Source: a bacterium
GTDB taxonomy: Bacteria > SZUA-79 > Acidulodesulfobacterales > Acidulodesulfobacteraceae
Length of the DNA: 33,619 nucleotides
Direction: 5' to 3'
Assembly: GCA_021784835.1 (NCBI GenBank)
Contig: JAJYHI010000115.1
Location: forward strand, 1 to 33,619
In this document: in pieces, positions 25,778 through 33,619 of the stretch
How the letters are laid out: each line of letters opens with the position of its first letter
Numbering within the stretch: the stretch's first letter is position 1
Program-made: the position numbers and the translations under genes
The notes under the pieces: generated by a model
What the model was told of the DNA's origin: nothing
Database searches by the model: none
Seen by the model: the letters and a program-made list of their open reading frames with translations, nothing else

Positions 25778-27133
25778 TTAATTTAAGTATTTTTTTAGTT
25801 CATTAATTTTTTGAGCGAATTTCTTGTAAAAAGAATTAAATTTCTTTTTCGGTATAGAAATTATTTCAATCTTTGTTTTTTTACCGTCATTAATGCCGTA
25901 TAGCGATATCCACGTCTCTTCATGGTTAAAGAAAAATGAAAAAAATAAAGAAATCACAAGAATTATGCATCCTATCCAAACTATAGATACGTATGTATTT
26001 TTAGATATTTCGACGCCGCTATAATAATAAGTTTTTAATTGCGGAGTCATTATGAAGCCTATATTTTTATATCTTGCTATAATAAGAGGGAAATTGTGAT
26101 TTTTAACCCGTATAATCCTAAAATTTAAAATTTTTTTATTATTTAGTTTAATTATATAGGGAAAATAGGACATTTTACCTTTTATATTAACCCTGGTTAG
26201 CATAAATTTAATGTTATTTATTTTAGAATTATAATATTTTCCAGCCGATGCATATATTATTTTTTTAAAAGATTTAATATGTCGTAAATTAACTACTAAA
26301 ATACCGTATTTATCGGGTTTATAATGCCCATAGCTTGCCTGATATATAGTAATCCCTTTATAAGTTAATGGATGGTTTACCTCAATATTTTTTGTCAAAA
26401 TTCTTATATGTTTTTCGATTATGCTAATTTTGCTTATGTAAGCCTTAGGGATCCCGTCGGGATAATAAGTCGTGCGGTATCTGTCAAGTCTTATCGTGAA
26501 AGGAAGCTTAATCGGCTTGTTATTTTTTAAAAGGTACGTAACGTTGGTTTTTTCTCCAACTTTAATGTTGGTATATGACCTGAATCCGTATTTAAAGTTT
26601 AACAATACTCCTATAATAATTATTATTACGCTTATATGGGCAATGTAAGGAGAAAATCTAAAAATAGAATTTTTGGAATAGTATAATTCTGTTTTATTGC
26701 CATTTTCGCTTATTTTTTCATATAACTGTTCCCCGAATTTTTTACCTATAACTTCTTTTACTTCTTCAGGTTTCTTTTTTGTTTCGATTGCCTCGTATAC
26801 CGCTTTAGGGTTTTTCCTTTCCGATATTTCTTGAAAAGAAGGGTAAGGACCGAAGACCGCTTTTATCGTACGCGGAAATAAATTTACCGATGCGGCTATA
26901 AGATTGACCATTAAAAGGAGTGCAAGAGCTATAAAATACCATGAATCGTAAATATTTAAAAAGCCGAGCCAGTATAATACGTGATAAGCCGTCGGAGAGA
27001 AAATTGCTTTATACTGTTTTACCGAATCGCCTTGATTTATAAACGTACCTATCATGGCAAGAACGGCGATTGTTATAAAAAGAAAAACGGCGAGTTTAAC
27101 CGAAGAAATAAATTTGTTTAATTTTGAAAGCAT
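25778..27133 (-). CDS. resB: Cytochrome c biogenesis protein ResB/CcsB (System II)
   Basis: This is the partner of CcsA in haem ligation to apocytochromes c, 451 residues. The N-terminus 'MLSKLNKFISSVKLAVFLFITIAVLAMIGTFINQGD' region is the typical first helix of ResB, with further helices at about 55-85, 165-185 and 380-400. A large periplasmic domain lies between the last two ('KGITIYQASYGHY' is the well-conserved stretch). There is no Shine-Dalgarno site before the ATG; a candidate -35/-10 pair sits so close that the transcript could be leaderless. It is divergent from hrcA. Confidence 0.93.
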   Translation of the reverse strand: MLSKLNKFISSVKLAVFLFITIAVLAMIGTFINQGDSVKQYKAIFSPTAYHVLYWLGFLNIYDSWYFIALALLLMVNLIAASVNLFPRTIKAVFGPYPSFQEISERKNPKAVYEAIETKKKPEEVKEVIGKKFGEQLYEKISENGNKTELYYSKNSIFRFSPYIAHISVIIIIIGVLLNFKYGFRSYTNIKVGEKTNVTYLLKNNKPIKLPFTIRLDRYRTTYYPDGIPKAYISKISIIEKHIRILTKNIEVNHPLTYKGITIYQASYGHYKPDKYGILVVNLRHIKSFKKIIYASAGKYYNSKINNIKFMLTRVNIKGKMSYFPYIIKLNNKKILNFRIIRVKNHNFPLIIARYKNIGFIMTPQLKTYYYSGVEISKNTYVSIVWIGCIILVISLFFSFFFNHEETWISLYGINDGKKTKIEIISIPKKKFNSFYKKFAQKINELKKYLN

Positions 27134-27139
27134 TTTTAT

Positions 27140-27168
27140 ATTTTATGCTTTTATGAAAAAATTGTAAA
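27140..27168 (-). promoter_or_regulatory. Candidate resB promoter, possibly leaderless
   Basis: On the minus strand, TTTACA (27168-27163), a 17-base spacer and TAAAAT (27145-27140) are followed by only six bases and then the resB ATG. A normal start site would fall on or next to the initiation codon. AT-rich composition makes chance matches easy. Confidence 0.35.
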
Positions 27169-27191
27169 GAAAAAAAGTTTTTGTTTTGTCG

Positions 27192-27213
27192 TTAGATATT
27201 GTTTAGATATTGT
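27192..27213. repeat. 11-bp perfect tandem repeat
   Basis: TTAGATATTGT occurs twice back to back with a period of one helical turn, between the divergent resB and hrcA genes and upstream of both promoters. This is a plausible protein-binding site. Confidence 0.5.
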
Positions 27214-27244
27214 TAATAGGTCGAATTTTAATATAGAATAAAAC

Positions 27245-27273
27245 TTGACAAAATGTTAAAATATTGGTTAAAT
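27245..27273 (+). promoter_or_regulatory. Promoter of the hrcA-grpE-dnaK operon
   Basis: TTGACA (27245-27250), a 17-base spacer and TTAAAT (27268-27273) form a sigma-70-type promoter placed so that CIRCE starts five bases after the -10 box. HrcA bound there would cover the transcription start. Confidence 0.75.
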
Positions 27274-27278
27274 AATAA

Positions 27279-27305
27279 TTAGCACTCTATATGTTTAAGT
27301 GCTAA
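27279..27305 (+). promoter_or_regulatory. CIRCE operator (HrcA binding site)
   Basis: TTAGCACTC-N9-AAGTGCTAA matches the CIRCE consensus TTAGCACTC-N9-GAGTGCTAA with a single change in the right arm. It lies immediately upstream of hrcA itself, so the operon is autoregulated and derepressed on heat shock. Confidence 0.95.
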
Positions 27306-27379
27306 TCGGCGGCAAATAATTATAGATAATTTTTATTTTAGTTTAGTTGCCGAATTGTATGCATTTATTGCAAATATAT

Positions 27380-28462
27380 ATGAAAACTTTAGAAGAAAAA
27401 GCAGAAAAATTTAATTATAACGATTTAAACGAAAGGAGCAGAGAAATACTGCTCGGCATAATAGAAGGGTATTTCGGAACGGCAAGTCCTGTAGGTTCTA
27501 AATTTATCGCCGAAAGCAGCAAACTTAATTTAAGCTCGGCTTCTATAAGAAATATTATGGCTTCGCTGGAAGAAGCCGGCTATATTTATCAGCCGCATTT
27601 TTCCGCCGGCAGGATTCCGACGGCTAAAGGATATAAGTTTTATGTCGACAGTTTGATGAAGACCGAAAAAATTACACTTAAGGAAAAAGAAGATATAGAA
27701 ATAAGATTAACTTCGGCAAAAAAAGATTTAAACGGAATATTAAATCAGGTTTCCATACTGCTTTCAGATTTGTCCCATTACGCAGGCGTAGTTCTGGCGC
27801 CGGATATGTCCGAGGCTAATCTTTTACATATAGAATTTATCAGAATAAAAGAAAAGAATATACTTGCTATTATAGTTTTTGCGAACGGCGTTACGGAAAA
27901 TAAATCGTTTTATATAACTAAAGATATAAAACAAAACGAACTAACGCGCTATTCTAATAAATTAAACGAAATAATCGAAAAGAAAAATTGCAGTTTAGAC
28001 GAGTTAAAAGAAATAATAATAGAAGAAATGTATAGCGATAAGGAAAATTTTTATTCTATTTTAAATATGGAAATTTTTTCTTCCATTGGAAACGTGTCGG
28101 ATTATTGGGATTATGAGCATTACGATAACTGTCTTTTCGTGGGCCCGGAAGGAGATTTATTGGAAGAGCCCGAATTTTCCAATAACGAACAGATAAAATT
28201 TCTTATAAAGACAATTTCGGACAAAAAAAATATAATAAAACTTCTCGGTCATACTAAAAATTCCAAAACAAAGCAGATATTCATAGGTTCGGAAGAGGAG
28301 TGGTCTGAAATATCCGGTCTTTCTCTTATAACGGCGCCTTATATAAGCGAAACAAATATGATTAGGGGGTCTATAGGAATAATAGGTCCTTTAAGAATGA
28401 ATTATTCCCATGTTATTCCTATAATAGATTTTGTATCTGAATTTTTAGGCGGCATCATATAA
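27380..28462 (+). CDS. hrcA: Heat-inducible transcription repressor HrcA
   Basis: HrcA binds CIRCE and represses the chaperone operon. From ATG 27380 the product has 360 residues, close to the family size. The in-frame TTG 27347 and ATG 27359 are other possible starts, and none has a ribosome site. The N-terminal winged helix contains 'LNERSREILLGIIEGYFGT' and 'SSASIRNIMASLEEAGYIYQPHFSAGRIPT', both diagnostic for HrcA. The C-terminal part carries 'VLAPDMSEANLLHIEFIRI', and the final 'GIIGPLRMNYSHVIPIIDFV' is the usual HrcA ending. Its operator is 75 bases upstream. grpE follows 92 bases later. Confidence 0.95.
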   Translation: MKTLEEKAEKFNYNDLNERSREILLGIIEGYFGTASPVGSKFIAESSKLNLSSASIRNIMASLEEAGYIYQPHFSAGRIPTAKGYKFYVDSLMKTEKITLKEKEDIEIRLTSAKKDLNGILNQVSILLSDLSHYAGVVLAPDMSEANLLHIEFIRIKEKNILAIIVFANGVTENKSFYITKDIKQNELTRYSNKLNEIIEKKNCSLDELKEIIIEEMYSDKENFYSILNMEIFSSIGNVSDYWDYEHYDNCLFVGPEGDLLEEPEFSNNEQIKFLIKTISDKKNIIKLLGHTKNSKTKQIFIGSEEEWSEISGLSLITAPYISETNMIRGSIGIIGPLRMNYSHVIPIIDFVSEFLGGII

Positions 28463-28554
28463 AATAAAATATGAAGTAAAATATTAAAAATAGACAAATT
28501 TAACTAATTTAAAATTATTGCGTGCGTTCAAATTAAATAAAGGAGATATATTTA

Positions 28555-29232
28555 ATGCTTTTAGACGAAGAAAATATGGAATATGAAAGAATAAAGGGGG
28601 AAGCCGGCGATTCCGAAATAGAATCGGAATTAGGCAAAAAGATGGAAGCGGAACCTTATGGACAGGAGAATATAATTATAGAAACGGACGCCGATATCGA
28701 CATGATTCCCGACCCTAAAAATCTCGTTGAAGCTGAAAAAACTTTAAAATATTTAAAAAATGCCCTTAAAAATTTAAAAAAAGAAAACGATGAAGCAAAT
28801 GCAAACTATCTTAAGAGTTTAGCCGAAATGGAAAATTTTAGAAAAAGAAACAATAGGGAAAAAGAAGAGGCTCTAAAATATTCCAACGAAAAAATATTAA
28901 GGGATTTGCTTCCGGTTCTCGATTTTTTGGATCTGGCTATAAGCCACTCCGCGGCATATATAGAACAGGACGCTTCCGGAAATTTAAAATCTTTCGTGGA
29001 AGGGGTCAAATTGGCATACGAAGAATTTATTAAAATTTTAAAAAATTACGGAGCTGAAGTTATAGAAACCGTCGGAAAAAATTTTGACGCAAATTTTCAC
29101 GATGCCGTGGAAATGGTAGAAAATTCAGGAAAACCCGATGGAGCTATAATTGAAGAAAAAAGAAAAGGATATATGTTTAAAGACAGGCTTTTGAGACCGG
29201 CTATGGTTTCTATAGCCAAATCTAAAAATTAA
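28555..29232 (+). CDS. grpE: Nucleotide exchange factor GrpE
   Basis: GrpE releases ADP from DnaK. The product has 225 residues with an acidic N-terminal tail (about 1-60), a long coiled coil ('EAEKTLKYLKNALKNLKKEN' and following) and the beta-domain signature 'VIETVGKNFDANFHDAVEMVE', ending in 'LLRPAMVSIAKSKN'. The N-terminal tail is longer than in E. coli GrpE, which is common. AAAGGAGA precedes the ATG. It lies between hrcA and dnaK in the standard order. Confidence 0.97.
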   Translation: MLLDEENMEYERIKGEAGDSEIESELGKKMEAEPYGQENIIIETDADIDMIPDPKNLVEAEKTLKYLKNALKNLKKENDEANANYLKSLAEMENFRKRNNREKEEALKYSNEKILRDLLPVLDFLDLAISHSAAYIEQDASGNLKSFVEGVKLAYEEFIKILKNYGAEVIETVGKNFDANFHDAVEMVENSGKPDGAIIEEKRKGYMFKDRLLRPAMVSIAKSKN

Positions 29233-29341
29233 ATTTTATAAATTTACATTTATATTTATTTATTGTTTAAATATAAGATATAATAAAAAATAGGAAATAG
29301 ATAAAAAATTAAAATCATATAGATTTAAGGAGAATTTAACC

Positions 29342-31267
29342 ATGGGAAAAGTTATAGGAATCGATTTGGGAACTACAAACTCTTGCGTTGCGGTTATGGA
29401 AGGCAAAGAACCTACCGTAATAGCAAATTCTGAAGGAGCAAGGACAACGCCTTCAGTTGTTTCATTTACCGACAGCGGAGAAAGATTGGTGGGGCAGGCG
29501 GCAAAAAGGCAGGCCGTTACTAATCCTGAAAATACCGTTTACGCAGTAAAAAGGCTTATCGGTAGGAAATATGATTCTCCGGAAGTTCAGGCGTTTAAAA
29601 AGGTATGTCCTTATAAAATAGTGCCGAGCGAAAACGGCGATGCTTGGGTTGAGATTAAAGGAAGGAAGTATTCTCCTGCGGAAATATCTTCTATTATTTT
29701 AACTAAGATGAAAAAAACTGCGGAAGATTATCTCGGAGAACCCGTAACCGAAGCGGTTATTACCGTTCCGGCATATTTTAACGATTCGCAAAGACAAGCT
29801 ACTAAAGATGCGGGCAAAATAGCAGGGTTGGATGTTTTAAGGATTATAAACGAGCCTACGGCATCGTCCCTTTCTTACGGATTAGACAAAAAGAAAGAAG
29901 AAAAAATAGCCGTTTACGATTTAGGCGGAGGAACCTTCGATATATCGATACTGGAACTAGGAGAAGGAGTATTCGAAGTCAAATCTACTAACGGCGATAC
30001 CTTTTTAGGAGGAGAAGATTTCGACCAGAAAGTAATAGACTATATAGCCGATGAATTCAAAAAAGACCAGGGCATAGATTTAAGAAAAGACAAAATGGCG
30101 CTTCAAAGATTAAAAGAAGCGGCTGAAAAAGCAAAAATCGAACTTTCGTCTTCTCTCGAAACGGATATAAATTTACCGTTTATTACTGCGGACGCAAGCG
30201 GGCCTAAACATCTTAATATGAAACTGTCCCGTGCAAAATTAGAACAGCTTACGGGTGAATTAATCGAAAGGTCTATGTCGCCTGTAAAAACTGCATTAAA
30301 GGATGCGGGTTTAAATACGTCTCAGGTTGACGAAGTAGTGCTTGTCGGCGGACAGACCAGAATGCCGAAAGTCCAACAGGCGGTTAAGGAATTTTTCGGT
30401 AAGGAACCCCATAAAGGAGTTAATCCCGACGAAGTCGTCGCAGTCGGAGCCGCGATTCAGGGCGCCGTTCTCAAGGGAGACGTTAAAGACGTTTTACTGC
30501 TTGACGTTACGCCTCTGTCTCTCGGTATAGAAACGCTCGGCGGAGTAAGCACAAAATTGATCGAAAAAAATACGACTATTCCGACTAGGAAAAGCCAGAT
30601 ATTTTCGACGGCGGCCGATAACCAGCCCGCAGTTACTATAAACGTTCTGCAGGGCGAAAGAGAAATGGCATCCGACAATAAGAGCTTGGGAAGGTTTGAA
30701 TTGACCGGTATTCCGCCGGCTCCAAGAGGAGTTCCGCAGATAGAAGTTACGTTCGATATAGACGCAAACGGTATAGTGCATGTTTCAGCTAAAGACCTTG
30801 GAACGGGCAAGGAACAGTCTATAAAGATAACCGCTTCAAGCGGATTGTCAAAGGAAGAAATAGACAGGATGATTAAAGAAGCCGAACTTCATAAAGACGA
30901 AGATTCAAGAAAGAAAGAATTGATAGAAGTAAGGAATCACTTAGACGGATTGGTGTATTCCGTAGAAAAAACATTGAAAGATTCCGGCGATAAAATAGAA
31001 TCTTCAGAAAAAATGGCGGCGGAAGAAAAAATAGCCGAGGCTAAGAAGGCTTTAGAGGGAGATAATATAGAATCTATAAAGAGCATAACGGAAGAATTAG
31101 AAAAGTTGTCGCATAGCATAGCAGAATCTATTTACAAGAAAACTGCGGCTGAAACCGGAACTGCCGGAACCGGTGCAGGCACCGGGGAAGAACAGCAATC
31201 TAAACCTGCCGACGACAACGTGGTAGAAGCAGAATACGAAGAAGTAAAAGACAAAAAGAATGAATAA
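29342..31267 (+). CDS. dnaK: Molecular chaperone DnaK (Hsp70)
   Basis: DnaK is the ATP-driven chaperone of 641 residues. The nucleotide-binding domain opens with '[16 protein letters not shown]' and has '[17 protein letters not shown]' and '[15 protein letters not shown]', the three Hsp70 signatures. The conserved linker is '[15 protein letters not shown]', followed by the substrate-binding domain and helical lid. The tail is Gly/Ala/Thr-rich and ends '[18 protein letters not shown]', the usual bacterial acidic end. The ribosome site TTAAGGAGA is strong. A 17-bp hairpin follows the stop codon. Confidence 0.99.
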   Translation: MGKVIGIDLGTTNSCVAVMEGKEPTVIANSEGARTTPSVVSFTDSGERLVGQAAKRQAVTNPENTVYAVKRLIGRKYDSPEVQAFKKVCPYKIVPSENGDAWVEIKGRKYSPAEISSIILTKMKKTAEDYLGEPVTEAVITVPAYFNDSQRQATKDAGKIAGLDVLRIINEPTASSLSYGLDKKKEEKIAVYDLGGGTFDISILELGEGVFEVKSTNGDTFLGGEDFDQKVIDYIADEFKKDQGIDLRKDKMALQRLKEAAEKAKIELSSSLETDINLPFITADASGPKHLNMKLSRAKLEQLTGELIERSMSPVKTALKDAGLNTSQVDEVVLVGGQTRMPKVQQAVKEFFGKEPHKGVNPDEVVAVGAAIQGAVLKGDVKDVLLLDVTPLSLGIETLGGVSTKLIEKNTTIPTRKSQIFSTAADNQPAVTINVLQGEREMASDNKSLGRFELTGIPPAPRGVPQIEVTFDIDANGIVHVSAKDLGTGKEQSIKITASSGLSKEEIDRMIKEAELHKDEDSRKKELIEVRNHLDGLVYSVEKTLKDSGDKIESSEKMAAEEKIAEAKKALEGDNIESIKSITEELEKLSHSIAESIYKKTAAETGTAGTGAGTGEEQQSKPADDNVVEAEYEEVKDKKNE

Positions 31268-31293
31268 TTTAAACAAAATATAAAAATTAATGC

Positions 31294-31333
31294 AACCTCC
31301 TTTGCTTTATAAAATAAAGCAAAGGAGGTTTTT
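31294..31333 (+). terminator. Rho-independent terminator between dnaK and dnaJ
   Basis: A perfect 17-bp stem (31294-31310 with 31314-31330) has a three-base AAA loop, and its T-run (five T) begins at the stem's last two bases. The right arm contains AAAGGAGG. It would stop or thin out transcription into dnaJ. Confidence 0.85.
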
Positions 31334-31371
31334 CCGAAAATACTTATAAATTTATTTCAATTAAATAAAAT

Positions 31372-32469
31372 ATGGCATATAAAAGAGATTATTACGAAAT
31401 TTTAGAAATAGACAGAAACGCAAACGCAGATGAAATAAAAAAGGCTTACAGAAAGCTGGCTCAAAAATATCATCCCGATAAAAACCAGGGCGACGGAGAT
31501 TCCGAAGAAAAGTTCAAAGAAATAAACGAGGCATACAGTATTTTATGCGACGAAGAGAAAAGAGCGGCATACGACAGATTCGGACATGAAGGCGTCGGCG
31601 CATTTGCTTCGGGCGGAGGGGGCGGTTTCGGTTTCGGAGATATATTCGGCGATTTTTTCGGCGATATTTTTTCGCAGTCAAATAAAAAAACAAGACGTAA
31701 GCGTGGGGAAGATCTAAGATACGGCGTAAAAATAAAATTTGAAGAATCATTATTAGGCGTATCTAAGCAGATAAAATACAACAGATATGAAACATGTTCT
31801 ACATGCGGAGGAACGGGCGCCAAAAAAGGCACAAACAGAGTTACTTGTCCTGTGTGCCACGGCACCGGCGAAATAAGGCAGCAGCAGGGTTTCTTTTCTA
31901 TTGCGAGGACATGTTATAAGTGCGGCGGGGAAGGCGAGATAATAGAAAATCCTTGTCCGGCATGTAAAGGCGAAGGCAGGGTAATAAAAGAGCGCAAACT
32001 CGATATCAAAATACCCGCGGGCATCGACGACGGAAACAGGCTTAAGGTGTCGGGAGAAGGCTCGTCGGGACTTTTCGGCGGTCCCAACGGAGACCTCTAT
32101 GTCGATATCACGGTTGAACCTCACAGTTTATTTAAAAGGCAGGGCAGCGATATTTTTATTTCTATGCCTATAAGTTTTTCGCAGGCTGCGCTTGGAAGCG
32201 AAATAGAAGTTCCTACCGTTGACGGAAAATCTACTATAAAAATAACGCCCGGAACTCAAAGCGGAACACAGTTTACCATTAAAGGAAAAGGGGCTCCGAA
32301 AATCAGCGGAGGACAGAGGGGGAATCAGTATATTAACATAGTAGTTGAAACGCCGACCAATCTTACTCATAAACAAAAAAAACTTTTCGAAGAACTTGCG
32401 GCAGAAAATAAAGAAGAAACGCATCCGCTTAAAAAATCTTTCTTAGATAAGATAAAATCTATAATATAA
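31372..32469 (+). CDS. dnaJ: Molecular chaperone DnaJ (Hsp40)
   Basis: DnaJ stimulates DnaK ATPase and delivers substrates. The product has 365 residues. The J domain (1-70) has the essential His-Pro-Asp in 'KYHPDKNQGD'. A Gly/Phe-rich region follows ('ASGGGGGFGFGDIFGDFFG'). Four CxxCxGxG zinc repeats are visible, though the first and second have the forms CSTCGGTG and CPVCHGTG, and the last two are CYKCGGEG and CPACKGEG. The C-terminal substrate domains are complete. There is no ribosome site before the ATG, and a terminator stands 39 bases upstream, so expression may depend on read-through or an own weak promoter. Confidence 0.98.
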   Translation: MAYKRDYYEILEIDRNANADEIKKAYRKLAQKYHPDKNQGDGDSEEKFKEINEAYSILCDEEKRAAYDRFGHEGVGAFASGGGGGFGFGDIFGDFFGDIFSQSNKKTRRKRGEDLRYGVKIKFEESLLGVSKQIKYNRYETCSTCGGTGAKKGTNRVTCPVCHGTGEIRQQQGFFSIARTCYKCGGEGEIIENPCPACKGEGRVIKERKLDIKIPAGIDDGNRLKVSGEGSSGLFGGPNGDLYVDITVEPHSLFKRQGSDIFISMPISFSQAALGSEIEVPTVDGKSTIKITPGTQSGTQFTIKGKGAPKISGGQRGNQYINIVVETPTNLTHKQKKLFEELAAENKEETHPLKKSFLDKIKSII

Positions 32470-32491
32470 ACATAATAATTAATTGATATAA

Positions 32492-32818
32492 TTATTTATT
32501 TACGAACCGGATGTTTTTAATTTTTATCGTTTTGTCTAAATGCAAACCGTTTATTTCGGACGAGAAAAATTCATTTATTTTTGTTATAAATTCGTTCTTT
32601 ATAAATCCAAGTTCAAATATTAATACCGGATTTTCGACGCTTACCGTTAAAACGTTTTTGTATAAAGATTTGGGTTTAGTTTTTTCGCTTATTTCCTTTC
32701 CGCATATCGATTCCCATTTCTCGTATAATAAAAGGGCGCAATAGTCGGACGAATTCAATTTGCTTTTTAATGCGGCAAGCAGGACTTCTTTTAAATTTAA
32801 TTGTTGATTTAATTTCAT
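32492..32818 (-). CDS. DciA/DUF721 family protein
   Basis: The 108-residue protein has the DUF721 pattern: a Trp in 'YEKWESICGKEISEKTKPKSL', then 'NVLTVSVENPVLIFELGFIKNEFITKINE'. This K-homology-like fold is found in DciA, the loader of the replicative helicase in bacteria lacking DnaC. It lacks the long tail seen in some DciA proteins, so a core-domain-only version is likely. The gene converges with dnaJ. The call is by family pattern and the role in helicase loading is inference. Confidence 0.8.
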   Translation of the reverse strand: MKLNQQLNLKEVLLAALKSKLNSSDYCALLLYEKWESICGKEISEKTKPKSLYKNVLTVSVENPVLIFELGFIKNEFITKINEFFSSEINGLHLDKTIKIKNIRFVNK

Positions 32819-32860
32819 TATTGTAATATTATTGCTTATAATACAAAAAAATTCAATAAA

Positions 32861-32884
32861 TTAAAATTAAAATTAAAATTAAAG
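32861..32884. repeat. Hexanucleotide tandem repeat before a start codon
   Basis: TTAAAA is repeated four times (the last copy ends in G), finishing four bases before the ATG of the zinc-ribbon gene. A change in copy number would alter the promoter or ribosome-site spacing. Confidence 0.7.
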
Positions 32885-32888
32885 TCAT

Positions 32889-33431
32889 ATGGATATTAAT
32901 TGTCCTTATTGCGGAACGCATTACGAATTAAACGAAGCGCTTATTCCCGACGGCGATATCAAGGTAAAATGCAGGGTTTGCTCTAACGTTTTTACGCTTA
33001 ATAAAAAAACGGGAGTCGTTAAAGATAATACCGCCGTGTTTTCAAGCAGCGCAGACGAAAAAACCGATAAAACATTTATAGATGCTAATAGCGTTGAAAG
33101 TGTATCGAGTAATGCCGCGCCCGAAAAAGACGACGCCCAAACTAATAATAATAATCTTTCCGATATACCGGAAGACTTTATGAAGTCTATTATATCGGAG
33201 ATAAACAGCGCAGTAGCGGAAGAGTCCGCTAAACCCGACATCGTTAAAGACGTCAGCGGCGGTAAAAAAAAGTCAAGCGAAAAAAAAGGCGCTTCCCCGT
33301 TCCAGATTTCAATGGTAATACTATTGGGGATTGTGTTTTTATTTTTTGTATTTTCATTATTAGTTCATTACGGCGTTATTAGCGCAGGTTTTCTTCCTCC
33401 GGCGGTATCCGAAATATTATCGTCCTTTTAA
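32889..33431 (+). CDS. Zinc-ribbon (MJ0042-type) membrane protein
   Basis: The product has 180 residues. The N-terminal 40 residues form an MJ0042-type zinc ribbon ('NCPYCGTHYELNEALIP' then 'VKCRVCSNVFTL', CxxC plus CxxC). These are common at the N-termini of deltaproteobacterial regulatory or membrane proteins. A long acidic, Ser/Asn-rich disordered linker (about 45-135) leads to one membrane helix near the C-terminus ('ISMVILLGIVFLFFVFSLLV'). The zinc ribbon is probably cytoplasmic and the short C-terminal tail periplasmic. The function is unknown. No ribosome site is seen; a hexamer repeat sits right upstream. Confidence 0.8.
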   Translation: MDINCPYCGTHYELNEALIPDGDIKVKCRVCSNVFTLNKKTGVVKDNTAVFSSSADEKTDKTFIDANSVESVSSNAAPEKDDAQTNNNNLSDIPEDFMKSIISEINSAVAEESAKPDIVKDVSGGKKKSSEKKGASPFQISMVILLGIVFLFFVFSLLVHYGVISAGFLPPAVSEILSSF

Positions 33432-33506
33432 CTAAAAAATATATAATATAGCGAAGTTATCGGTATAATAATATAACGCAGCGGTATTATCGTTAAATTT
33501 TTAAAA

Positions 33507-33619
33507 ATGTCTCCAAGCATAGCTATCGGTATATTCGGCATTATTATAGTCATCGGATTCATAGGCGAAATACTTTTTGAATACACGAAAATTCCTTCAA
33601 TTCTTTTTTTAATGGCTGC
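33507..33619 (+). CDS. Cation:proton antiporter, N-terminal fragment
   Basis: An ATG at 33507 opens a frame running off the window end with 37 complete codons. It starts MSPSIAIGIFGIIIVIGF and continues GEILFEYTKIPSILFLM. This matches the first membrane helix and following 'GExLFxxTxIPxVLxLM' segment of CPA1/CPA2 sodium-proton or potassium-proton antiporters. The rest is outside the window. No ribosome site is evident before the ATG. Confidence 0.75.
   Translation, partial: MSPSIAIGIFGIIIVIGFIGEILFEYTKIPSILFLMA

Noticed and set aside
32470..32491. AT palindromes between dnaJ and the DciA gene as terminator
   Set aside because: The short convergent gap has only A/T pairs and no stable stem.

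Overview
This is a low-GC, gene-dense chromosomal window from a Gram-negative bacterium. The evidence is a signal-peptide-bearing outer-membrane barrel protein ending in Phe, a type IV pilus/type II secretion ATPase, System II (CcsA/ResB) cytochrome c maturation, and a CIRCE-controlled hrcA-grpE-dnaK-dnaJ cluster with PII/GlnD/AmtB nitrogen control. Together these fit a deltaproteobacterial-type (Desulfobacterota and allies) lineage. The protein flavour reminds me of Sva0485/Acidulodesulfobacterales-like genomes, but that is an impression and the sequence does not prove it. No rRNA, tRNA, CRISPR array or intact insertion sequence is visible.

Layout. 1-920: a minor pilin gene that appears broken by a one-base shift (or is followed by an overlapping small lipoprotein), then a cruciform-forming repeat. 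924-2886 (minus): purU and a MthK-like potassium channel. 3135-11488 (plus): housekeeping run glnD, a small TPR-like gene, an M24 peptidase, efp, accB, accC, gcvH and a lipoate ligase/octanoyltransferase. 11799-15142: porin-glnB/K-amt, preceded by a textbook sigma-54 promoter and closed by a strong bidirectional terminator. GlnD plus PII with Tyr51 plus Amt form a complete nitrogen-sensing set. 15210-17003 (minus): GspE/PilB ATPase.

17249-23470 (plus) is the most interesting part: a five-gene phospho-signalling cluster starting from a strong sigma-70 promoter. It encodes a VWA protein with a Thr-rich basic tail, a zinc-ribbon/FHA protein, a PP2C phosphatase fused to what looks like a catalytically dead protein kinase, and a transmembrane Ser/Thr kinase whose far C-terminus is a c-type cytochrome domain (CFYCH plus distal Met). 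The fifth gene encodes an unrecognised secreted protein. The parts resemble the VWA-PP2C-kinase (TerY-P) triads, but a kinase carrying a haem domain is unusual. A reasonable hypothesis is a redox- or haem-sensing phospho-relay. The System II haem-attachment genes (ccsA, resB) lie on the opposite strand just downstream, after a DUF1015 gene, and could supply the haem.

27279-32469: CIRCE, then hrcA, grpE, dnaK, a 17-bp hairpin terminator and dnaJ. 32492-33619: a DciA/DUF721 gene (minus), a zinc-ribbon membrane protein, and the first 37 codons of a cation:proton antiporter cut by the window edge. Many genes have a good Shine-Dalgarno site, but a second group (accC, the kinase, resB, hrcA, dnaJ) starts right after A/T-only leaders.
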